From Pythium myriotylum (lineage: Eukaryota > Oomycota > Peronosporomycetes > Pythiales > Pythiaceae), in the NCBI GenBank assembly GCA_023091665.1, contig JALJCQ010000011.1, forward strand, positions 248,001 through 312,000: a stretch of DNA of 64,000 nt. Direction: 5' to 3'. Position 1 is the stretch's first letter. Each line of letters begins with the position of its first letter. Shown here piece by piece: positions 49,880 to 60,135 of the stretch. The notes below the pieces were generated by a model, which saw only the letters and a list, made by a program, of their open reading frames with translations, made no database searches and was not told where the DNA came from. Position numbers and translations under genes: made by a program.

Positions 49880-52141
49880 TAAAAGCGAAGTTTTAGACTG
49901 AGGTCGTCACGTGCGGGAGCGGTTTGCTGCTTTCGAGAGAATAAGAGGGTTCGCGCAGAGTAAGCTTCATCTACGAGCCACAATTTCTCCTTGTCTACTT
50001 GTTAAAGAGAGCAGTTCGTCTGCTGGTAAGATCGAGGACTAAACACCTAGTGTTTAGTCTCCGTTTTTCGACACAGACTCAACGCGTTCATCCACTCCTC
50101 ATGCCACGATGTGGTGCCAGATTTTAGTCGCAATATGTCTCTTGACCTACCCTCTATCAGCCAATCAAGATGCCTTTGATCGGAGAGCCGTGATTTTCTG
50201 TCAACTGTCGCAATGCGAGCCAGTAGTATTTCAGCAACTGATATTGAACCTTGACGGATCCCACTCCATCAGCGTCCACTGAAGCCACTAACTTCCAAAA
50301 CACAATATCAGCCACGGTACAGTGTGAAGGCATTTGCGACAACTTCCCAACAGTAAGTCGAACGGATGCAGTTGGCGAAGGATTCGCGTCGGGAAGTCCC
50401 AGAATCGGCTCCAGATGGCAGGAATTGAAGAACAGGATCTCCGGTTGAGTCACCATGACTTATTGTGACTCACCATCGTCCTTTACCAGCGAGTCAGATC
50501 TGCATAGACCGACAGCCAGATCACCAGAACCTCTTGTGATCAGTGATGTAATCCACTATGCCACTTACCAAGGAGTTCGATGTTCTTAACAGATACGAGC
50601 CGACGACCTCCCCTCGTCCATATCGCCTCATATACGTTTACGTGTCTCCTGTGGCTTCCCTTCCTCCCGTTCCTGGATGGTTCGCTGACCATCGACACGC
50701 AGATCATAAGTTGGGTGATGTATCTGTGCTTATGTGTTGTTTAGTGCGAGACAGCAACCACGAACGAAAAGGAACGAACAGGGCAGAGCGAAGCTTCGGG
50801 TAATCCTAAAGAGAACTGTTACATTATCCCAAAAATGACACCGAGGTTGTATTTTCGAGTCTGACAGCCAATGAGCGATTTATGCAACGTAACCCGGCTC
50901 TCCGATTGGCTGGAGAGGACCGCATGTCAGCGGATACGATGCGGTGACAGACGGTATTCTTGCCACTTTGGTGTCACATACGCTGTCACAAATCCGCTGA
51001 AAATGACACCGCAGACACGCAGTTTGCCGAGCCAAACAGTTGGGATTGACACCGCATGAGGCGAAAGCGACAAAGCGCATGGTGGACGCTGTGACTGCAT
51101 CCATATTCGGCTGGACCACCACGCGAATGGTTGCTTTCTGTTCGTACTTTGCAAGGCCATCAGGCCTTGCAAAGTACGAACAGAAAGCAACCCATCCCTA
51201 GCCTTGGTCCTTCAGTCCGTTGCACCAGTGATACCAGCGGTTCTCGGTGGCTTCATAGCGCTGGTCTCTGCTTTGGGTCGCGACGACCGCAGGTACGAGG
51301 GTGCCAATAGCTCTCAACACCTGCATGAACGACGGCTTCATGACGTCGCTCAAACAGGTGGAGCTCCATACCACACTCTAGTAGATTGCATATCGTTGAA
51401 TGTTGCGGGCGAAGGGGGCATGGTTCGACGCCTTGAGCTCGGATACGAGCTGGCCCACGCTGGACAGGGCAAGGTGCATATTGCTGGACCAAGTAGAGAA
51501 GCTGTGGTGCGAGAGCTCGCGTGCATGAACGCCCAGATCAACGACATGAAGAGTAGGCTACAGGATATCAACACCGGTATTGCAAGTGAGATGTACATCT
51601 GTGGAGTGATGCGAATCACAAGCTCGAGCTGACAGACAGCTCCTTGAAGCGTAGCCCGTGCGGGCGTAACTACGCGGGCGTTAGTTCCACCCGCCACCAC
51701 AAACTCGAGCCACCTGGTCAAGCTTTCCAAGTTTCCAAGCCATCTTGACATGCTGTGGCAAGAGTGCGAGTTTGGTCGTGGCGGAGTGGAACCGCCAAAG
51801 TAGTTCAGTACGCATGAACGCGGCTATGACAAGACCGCGTATTGCCGTCGGAACATCCTATGAAATGCGGTGAAAAGGATGATCCGCCGAGGCTAGAGGA
51901 ATGGATCGCATCATTTATGGAGTGTGCGGTCACACAACCTCTGTTACGCTGATCCTCGAGGTGATGAGAGTGCCCAGGAGACATGGTGGTCATCCACAGA
52001 TCGACTCAAAGGATCAGGTTACATCCAAGTGTAACCCACAACGTAACCGAGAATACGGTGTCATTCCCCGTGTCATTTCTTTGGAACACTTACACAGTAT
52101 ATGATTCCATATGGTGTGTACAACACTATTTTTCATGATTT
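49880..52141. other. Long intergenic region
   Basis: 2.3 kb without a supportable gene. AAAATGACACCG-type strings recur near 50834 and 51000. An open frame at 51204-51632 has no recognisable domain. Contains the hairpin at 51129-51192. Confidence 0.35.
51129..51192. repeat. Perfect 30-bp hairpin, 4-nt loop
   Basis: Arms 51129-51158 and 51163-51192 are exact inverse complements; the loop is ATCA. RNA from either strand would form a 30-bp stem. No transposon feature is attached to it. Confidence 0.95.
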
Positions 52142-52282
52142 GTCCATTTCCATCGTCCATGTCTTTCCATGACGTAAGAAAGAAAACGAGGTTATTTCGC
52201 CCTAAACCTCGCAGCTGCGACGTGGGGGGAAAATTTCGACCCCAACCAAAACGATCCAACATCCAACCAAGCGTCGGCGAAA

Positions 52283-54993
52283 ATGAAGCGATCAAGCGAG
52301 GGTCGGCGCGGCGGCGCCGCCAGCGGCGGTGCTAGCGGCGCAGGTAAAGGAAGCGGCGATGACAACGGTAGTGGAAGTGGCAGTAGTGGTGGCGACAAGA
52401 GGAGTACTTATTTCAGCTCCGGAGAGGAAGAGCGCGGCGCCGCTGGGGTGAAGCGAGCCAAGACAGCTCGAGCTCGTGCGCGCAGCTTGCCGGCGCCAGC
52501 TCGTCGACGTAGCCCACGATTAGGTGCGCTTGCTGAAGCTCTAGCGGCTGCTCAGGCGAAGGTTGCTGTGCCAACCCAGCGAGACAAGAAGTCTGCAGTC
52601 AAGCCTGCTGCCGTGCGCGAGGAAAGTCAGGCGGTCGCCAAGAGTCCAGCTGCTTCGGAAATGAACGTGGATTCTACGGCTGCGGATGTGCGCATTACTG
52701 CCCCATCGTCTGCTTTGCCAACCACACCGCGGCGTAGCCCTCGTCTTGACATTTTGGCAGCGAAAGGCCCCACACCAGAGCAACTTGCTCGATGGGAAGC
52801 TGTTGATCGTCTCGCTTCTATTTCAGGAAGACGTCGCACGAGACAGGTCACGAAGACGGCTCGAGATCGCGTTGGAAAGTCTCGTCGTGGGCGTACATCG
52901 CCACACGATTCCAAGGATGTGAGTTCAGATGGTTCAGGTGATGACGTTGGGGAAAAGTCGGACGGTGCCAAGCCCTACGAAGACGAAGACGATGATGGGA
53001 CGGAGGAAGACGAAGGCGAAGGAGAGGAGGAGGGGGAGGAGGAGGAGGAAGATGATGATGAGGAGGAGGATGACGACGACGTCGATTCGAGCGGGTCTCA
53101 GACAAGTCGAGCTGGTGCGCGCCGTCACCAACGGATCCACGACTCGTCCATGTCCGGTCTGCCACCAATTCAAATTGCGTCCGAGCGCATTGTACCTGAA
53201 CGCCCGAAGCGACTGCTCGAGAACTGGAAGGCGTGGTTCGCGTACCTGGAAGAGTATAGCGAACGTACGTTCCAAGTGCTTGTCGTCAAGAATACTCTCA
53301 GCGTAAAAGAACGAAATACCCGCATTGCAAAGCTAGTGAGCCCGAAGCCCCTTGTGCCAGAAGACCTGGAAACCTATCAGCGCAACTACATATGTACTCA
53401 CGGATGGCCAGTCAAGTCCAGAGGAACTGGCCAGCGACCAAGACGGTTCGTTCGTGGGATCAACTGTCCCTTTTCGTTGCGTGTCCAGTTGACGTTCCGT
53501 GAAAATAGTGGGTGTTGGTCGCGACAGTATCGTGTGATTGGCACAACCACCGGTTGGACTCTGTCACCTACTCATCCTATCCTGTGGCGAGAGGTAACGT
53601 GGGTGAAACAAATGTTGCGCGCGCCCAGGAAATGGACAGCTGGGGTGTTCCTCGCGCACAAGTGTATGACATGCTTCTCGATCAAGGCGAGAATGTCTAC
53701 AGGACGGACGTGAACAACTTGACGTCCCAGCGCCGGGCTAAAGGGGCTCTCCAAGATGACGATCAGGCTACGGCTCAAGTTATCAAAGAGTATGCGGCAA
53801 ACAATGAAGGCGGTCTAATAACCATTGATGAGAAGGAAAATGGTGAAACCGGCGTCATATCAATGACGGATAGACACATGAGAGAGATGAACGAGCGATT
53901 CGGCGAGCTGCTTCTTGTCGACTGCACTCACAAGACGAATAGGTACGTCACAATTATTTTCCATATTGAGCACATTATTGGTCCATGACGGTTGAGACTT
54001 ACATGTTTACGTGTTAGACACAACTACCAATTACTCACGTTCATGGTGATGGACGAGTTTGGGCAGGGTCAGGTTGTTCAGCAGAGCCTTTTGGAACGCA
54101 ACACTGACTGGCACATGGAAAGGGCCATTGACCATTATTTTCGAGCTCATGATGGTAGATACGCCTGTGCGAGTCATCATGGTCGACAAGGACATGAACG
54201 AGATTCGTGTGTTGAAGTCGAGATTTGAAGAAGCACGAATTCTGATCTGTACGTTCCACGTGTTGAAATATCTCGGCAATATGGCGCACAAGGTGGAGTT
54301 TGGCAAGCTATCGAAGGACGATCATGGTGTCCTCGAGACCCTCATTTATAACCTGGTGTACTCGAATAGCGCACTTGACTACCGAGAAAATCTATTGGCT
54401 CTCAAGACCTTTTGTGTCCAGGCCAACTTCTCCGGATTCTATGACTACGTGATCAAGAACTGGGATGGTGATGAGCAGACGAGCATGTGGGTCATGTATA
54501 AACGTGCAGACCTCCCGCACTTCCAGAACAACACCAACAACCGGTTGGAAAGCTGGTTCGGGAAGTTCAAGCAAGGTGTGTCAGCCAACTCGACGATGGC
54601 TGACTGCGTGACAAAGCTGCTGAACGAAGCCAGGCGGAGTTCTCGTGAGCACGCGTACCAGAACCGTGTCGGTCGTCACTGGAACAGCTCGTATGATGAT
54701 GAGATGAACGCGGTTTTACTCAGCACGACGCATTTCGTCGCCGAGTGTTTGTTCCCGCAGTATCCTAGTGCGATCGAGAAGTACAACGAGTACGTCATTA
54801 CTCACTCCGACGGCCCCGATGGCCAATTCGCTCTACTCGAGCGCAATGGTAACACCTACGAAGTCGACCTGACTGATTATTCATGCAATTGCAACTTCGC
54901 GAAAAGTATCCTGCTACCCTGTCGTCATTCGATCGCATTGAGAAAGGCCACGAGGAAAACCCCATTAATTCCAATGGTTCAAGTGAACGAGAG
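52283..54993 (+). pseudogene. MULE transposase (FAR1-like DNA-binding, DDE, SWIM), frameshifted
   Basis: ATG 52283. A basic Gly/Ser N-terminus with RRSPRL repeats (twice) is followed by a long Glu/Asp run at 52970-53080, then a FAR1-like domain (WFAYLEEYSERTFQ ... GINCPFSLRVQL) ending in WHNHRLD. Reaching WHNHRLD needs a frame change near 53540. Next come VYDMLLDQGENVYRTDVNNL and ELLLVDCTHKTNR (first DDE acid), an intron at 53943-54017 (GTACGT...TAG), and LLTFMVMDEFGQGQVVQQSLL. A second frame change lies near 54140, followed by VRVIMVDKDMNEI (second acid region), the ILICTFHVLKYL block, the DDE C-terminus, and a SWIM finger CNCNFAKSILLPCRH. Two frameshifts imply inactivity, unless they are sequencing errors or unusual introns. 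Confidence 0.75.
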
Positions 54994-55060
54994 GTAAGCA
55001 TTGTCCACATCTAATCTACGCAGTGTCCATGACTCTATTCCTAACGTTCTCCCTGAACAG

Positions 55061-57845
55061 GTGGCGTCGACCAACACGAGATCTGGAGCCAGTCCAGCCT
55101 TTCCTTGTGCGAACAGCTCGCGGAGCTACGCGAACCATTGATACTGAGAGCGACATAATCAAGACCCTTGGGTCATCTCGTGGACGTTATGCTGAGGCTC
55201 GACGGCTTGTGGAGCCCATATGCAGCGAGTTAGCAGATATCGACGATCCTACAGAGTTCAAGACATACTGTGATTTTCTTTTGTCCCAGTGGCGCATCAT
55301 TCGTGATCGCACAGTGGGTGTTGCTGCGGTTATTGGGGTTGATCCTGCGAGTCGGATCATCGCCCCTTCTGTCCCCTCTGCTGATGTGGTGCCGTCTCAG
55401 GATGAGGTGGTACTTGAACCATCCCAGGCGAACAGCTTGTGGTCGGATGAGATTGGTGAAGTGCCTGTTTGTGACACATCATCTCTGTCAATTCCCAAAG
55501 CAGCGGAGCTGCTAATTGACGAGGAGAAGCCACACGCACCCATCCATCATGGAACAGTCATGGATAAGCATGGGGAAGACCTGGACGCTGGTAATGACCC
55601 CAGCAACGACGTCACTCAAGGACCGGACAATCATGGAAAAAGAATGGAAGATCATGGTCAAAGTGTGGACGCGAGTGATCATGACGTCTCGAGTGAAGAG
55701 TTGTCGGACACTATTCCGTTCAAAATTAAGTTAAACAAGAAGGCTCCAAAGCACGGAGCTCCGAAGAAGGACCAGAAGAAGAAATTGACCAGTGTGAAGA
55801 CAACTCGTGTGGAGTACAATGAGTCAGCAAAGACCAAGAAAGCACATGGCGTTGTATCTATCTATGAGTTCGTTGAAAAGGTCAAAAATGACCAGAAGGA
55901 CATCTATTCAACATTGCTCGCGCTGAACGGAGTGCCTGAGAAACACAAGGACCATGCAAAGAACAAGCCGACCATCCACAAAATGGTTCGCCCCGTTCTT
56001 ACGACAAGTGACTTTTTTACGCTTCCTCGCACGCTTGTGAACGAAGCCGTCAAGCGCCTACCCAATGAGAGCACTTCTGCACGCCCAATACTTGCTTGTA
56101 CTCCCACTGGCCACACGCCTCCTCCTCCTGGCAATCAAGACTCGGTCACTATTGTCAAGATCAACCTTGTTGGCCTGTTCTCAGCTGAACAGATCATGGC
56201 GATGCAAGATGTCTACATGCTGAGAGAAATGTGTGAGCAAGGCGAGAAGTTTTGTGAGTGGCTTGATGATGAAGTGTACCCAAGTGTCAGAGTTGCAGAC
56301 CGACGTAAAGTAGAAGAGCTCTCCGACAATGTCAAGACTTTGTACCCAGGTGCTTATATACCCGGTCTCCCGGGTAAGTACATGACAAGTCTCTATCTCA
56401 TACATCCCAGGGAGTGGTTCAACGATGATACGCCAAGATCCGCGCAATCTGCAAGGACCAGTTCGCCGTCGTCAGCAACGTCTTCCCACCGGAGTCGTGC
56501 ACGTCGATCCGCGAGCTGTTGGTCGAGAGGCTCTTCAACGACCCGGCGTTCGGGATCTTTTCGTTTCTGGACCAATTCTTGAGCGGAAAGTCGTCGTCGC
56601 CTTCCTCCAGTGCCAATTCAGAGTACGTGAGACTGCTATGCGCGGCGTACGAGAGAACCTGTGACTTAGCCGGGCAGATTGAGACGATCGAAATTCCCTC
56701 CACAGCCGTGGACTCAGTGGGTCCAGCTCGAGTCTCGCCGGTGCCCACAGCCGCCATAACATTCAGTCCGCTTAAAGAAGCCACGGATCTCGCGGCAACG
56801 CCAGATCCAGCGTCTCAAATCGGAGACCGTGAGCGGATGCACGCCTTTCTTGCCCTGCAGCTCCACTCGCTCTTCGGCAGCCATCGCCAGAAGTATTCCC
56901 GCACAGAACTCGAGCTCGTACAATCCCAATTCGAAGAGCTCTTCACACAAATCAAGTTCCCGGTGCCCGTCGTGCCGATCAAGCAGAAGGCGAAAGCGAC
57001 CAAGAGCGACAAGACCGGAGACAAAGCTGCTTCTACCGGGTCTTCATCGACCTCGCTTCCGTCGACGTCCACGACAAACGTCAACGCACCTCCCACGCCT
57101 TCATCTTCGAACCTAGAGAAAGACTTCGTGGCACCACCACCAGCTGTAGTAACGACCGAATCGGCTGTGCTGATTTATTACGAGACGCTGCTGGCGATCG
57201 CAGAGGATGAAATCGTCGCGACGCAGTATTCGAGCCGCATGAAATACGCGCTCGACCGATGCGAGATCATCCTCAAGGACAACGAGACGCGTGGCGAGCT
57301 CATCACAAAACTCTTCTCGTCATTCCTCGCCGCGTTCCTCGAAAAATATTTGGCAGTGAGTGACTGGCTGACTCGTCTGGCTGATGCGGAAGAAGCAGCT
57401 TTGTACTCATCGTGGTCATGTCTGCAGAAAAACGAGACCGGCTGTTGCAATAGAGCATTGCGTCCAGGAACGTGTGCGTGAGCTAATAGCAGATGGAGAT
57501 GTCGAGTTTGTCTTCGTGGCCGTCAACCTCGGCAACATTCATTGGGCTGGACTCACAGTGGACCCAGTCGCCAAGGAAATCGACACGTACGACTCACTGG
57601 GCGCGCACAGCAAGGACCTTGACAAGATCGCGTGGAACATGGCCAACGCCCTCGGAGGATATACCGTGAAAGCGATCAACAGTCCCATCCAGCCAGATGG
57701 TTCGAGCTGCGGTCTCTTCATTTGTTTCAAGTTCTGGCGGGCTGTTGATCACAACATCCCAAAGCAGATGAGTCGCGAGGTTCTGAACCAGAGACGCTTT
57801 GAGTTTGCCTACTTCGTGTTTTCGGGTAACCTTCTAACTTCGTAG
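55061..57845 (+). pseudogene. Second MULE reading frame with C-terminal Ulp1/C48 protease domain, interrupted
   Basis: Joined to the transposase by an intron at 54994-55060 (GTAAGC...CAG; reads NER/WRRPTRD), so originally part of the same protein. There is a long charged linker (55.1-56.2 kb, open for more than 450 codons). The Ulp1 N-terminal signature REWFNDD follows at 56410-56430. A foreign 1-kb segment in other frames comes next, then the catalytic half: NIHWAGLTVD (His), EIDTYDSLG (Asp) and QPDGSSCGLFICF (Gln and Cys), ending at 57845. The catalytic residues are intact, but the domain is split by the insertion and two frame changes. Confidence 0.7.
56428..57400 (+). pseudogene. Exocyst Sec10/EXOC5-like gene segment inside the Ulp1 ORF
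   Basis: In a frame different from both flanks, about 320 codons without a stop read KIRAICKDQFAVVSNVFP, CTSIRELLVERLFNDPAFGIFSFLDQFL, SEYVRLLCAAYERTCDLA, then HRQKYSRTELELVQSQFEELF, a Ser/Thr/Pro linker, and RGELITKLFSSFLAAFLEKYLA. The VFP...LLVERLF...LDQFL and YVRLLCAAYERT patterns resemble the middle of Sec10, a vesicle-tethering subunit. GTGAGT follows YLA, where a host intron might begin. No start codon or promoter of its own, so a captured fragment. The identity is from pattern only. Confidence 0.45.
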
Positions 57846-57994
57846 CCGATCAATGACTGCTCAATTAAAGAGTAATACACGTATCGTTTCGATTCCATTC
57901 TCTCCAAACGGACTCTATCTCGCGAGTAGAAGACGTTGCATTGACTGAAACGACAGTCTTGGATTAATCATGGAAGTCATGGACGCTATGTGGA

Positions 57995-60135
57995 ACACTT
58001 TTGACATTCTACCACTTGTTCATTACTCACACATTAATACAGGACTCTACATGACAGCTGTGGCCCAAAAGCTTCGCCTATAATCGCACACTGGAATGGG
58101 GGCCGTGTAGTCTCTGATCTTTGGGGCGTACGCGTAGGCGCTGACGTCTACTTGTCAGCTGTGGAGGATGGGAGCAAGTCCTGTGACGTGTCCGTCCCAT
58201 CGATATCGCTGTGTCATGAGGTCACAGCCCACAACAAGTAAGCTACAAGCGAGATCTGACCGACACGTCAAATTCCCTTACCGGACTCAGCGACTCCCAG
58301 CCAGGAAATTCATCTAGACTCGCCGTCACGAGGAACGGCGCTCGCGGGACAGGAGGGCGGTGAGCTTGCTCTTTTAATTCCTTTACTCGCCGGTCACGCG
58401 GCTGTCATGAAGCGGCGGCACGACTGGACTTCGACGACTTCGTCGTGGCAGGACAGGAGGGGATGTGTGAGTGAGCTCAATGAAGATCGTTGAAGTTCCG
58501 TCAATTCACTCTGAATCGGGGACGATTCGATGAATCGCGTCGATATTGTAGTTTTCACACTCGTCTTCAAGCAGCGTAGTTTTCACTTTCACACATTTCG
58601 AGGAAAATGGAATTTATTTTCACTAAATTTCAACTATTTTACCAGGCTTTAGAGATTTTCTCCAATAATGGACAGGACATGGTGAGAAAGGGACAAGGCA
58701 TGAACTACAGTAAACAGAAGGAATCATGCACTGTAACACTCGCCAATCCTAAATATCTGGGGAAAGTCGTCGATTTGTAGCATCCTCCGGCGGATTATAG
58801 CCAATGGCAATAAAGATGCAGTACTGCAGAGTCTCTACAGCTGTGACATACACAGTTCGGTGCAGCCCAACCGTTACCTGAAGTGCAGAAATCATAATCT
58901 CGAGTAATCAGACTCCGATGGACTTTCCAGCGAAAGCAAGACATCGGTGACGAGCCAATACTGATCTCGTAATGTAGTTGTGCTATATGAGTAGGTCTCT
59001 TTGTTGCTTTGAAGTTGACTTCCACAAATCATACATATTGAAACACAACGTATCAATTGTCATCAATTTCTTTATACTAACGGGCATTCAAGACCCCCCC
59101 CCCTTCAAGACACATCAATCGAACTGTTGTGCAGCCGCGTCACGTCCGCGATGGGTTTGTTTGCCAGCTACTTGGCAGAGGAAATATCGAGGGCGACGAA
59201 CCCTCCTATGTAGCTCGCTGAAGTCAAGGCAGAAAGAGATCGCAAGCGAGTCCAGATTTGCCGACTTGTCTCTTATGTCCAATTTCTCCAGTAACAGAAC
59301 GAAAATGCAGCGACCGTCGTTACGATTGATCGCTAAGCAGTTCCATTGCATTCCGAGTGAAATGCCTCTGAGAGGTGATGCTCCAAAATGGCGATGTTAT
59401 TTGGAATTTGGACGACGCGTTTTCTGCGGAAATGGATCGTTTCTAAATTTTAGAATAGAACGTCGATTTAGCTTAGGGAAGGTTTCTAAATCCGACGGGA
59501 ATCGGTCCAATATGACTCCAAGTAGAGGAAGGCGAAGGAATCCATAAGGATGCCACGGCAAGACGACTCTGAACTGTTTATTTCGATTGCGTGATGATAC
59601 ATTCAGTGTCCACGCAAAACGAAACCGGTCTTAACGCCACCGGGTTGATTTTGCGAAAAAACGCGTTCTTCATGGACACGTTGAACTTCAGTTTCATAAT
59701 GAAGAGTTGGAATTTGAAGAAAACAAGCCCAGATTCGGAATCTTTGGGTGTTTTGGGGGTCCTAACTCAAAACTTAAAAATCAAATTTTTTGGACATGTC
59801 CCAGTCAGCTCAAAATTTTTGCGGGACAAACTTCGAATTTCGACAATCCGAGATGCTATCCACTGGTGTGCTCAGACCCAAATTTTTCGTTTTAGCGTGA
59901 AGTCTGGTTTCGTTTGTCGTGGACTTTCCTATCAGCATATGCGATAGGAAAGTCGGCGAATGAAAGCTGGCATACTTTGTCGGAGCCTAGAGTAAAGGTC
60001 AAAGCCTGTGCACGAGTGGCATGAAAGGAAAGCTTAATAGTGAGACCTACCATTCTTTCCAGCCAAAAGCCACAGGCAACAGACGGGTGAGAAAAGGGAG
60101 GATGGTTCGTTCATTAGACTTCCTTGCCTTATCGC
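57995..60135. other. Intergenic region right of the MULE
   Basis: 2.1 kb without a gene I can support. Near 59080-59115, TTCAAGACC/CCTTCAAGACAC flanks a run of C and recalls the ends of the pogo element. A 12-bp inverted repeat lies at 59923-59934 / 59944-59955. Its A-rich open frames show no domain. Confidence 0.35.

Larger units (their letters stand above)
52142..57994 (+). mobile_element. Large MULE-type element carrying transposase and Ulp1 protease
   Basis: Proposed limits come from an imperfect inverted repeat: 52142-52176 (contains CGTCCATGTCTTTCCATGA) against 57964-57994 (complement contains CGTCCATGACTTCCATGA). Between them lie a transposase reading region and a long second ORF ending in a Ulp1 domain. 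Elements combining MULE transposase with Ulp1 are known from plants and other eukaryotes. The coding regions are reliable; the ends are tentative. Confidence 0.6.

Noticed and set aside
51204..51632. 142-codon open frame as a gene
   Set aside because: No domain, no signal peptide, ordinary length for chance in this DNA, and no splice context that would extend it.
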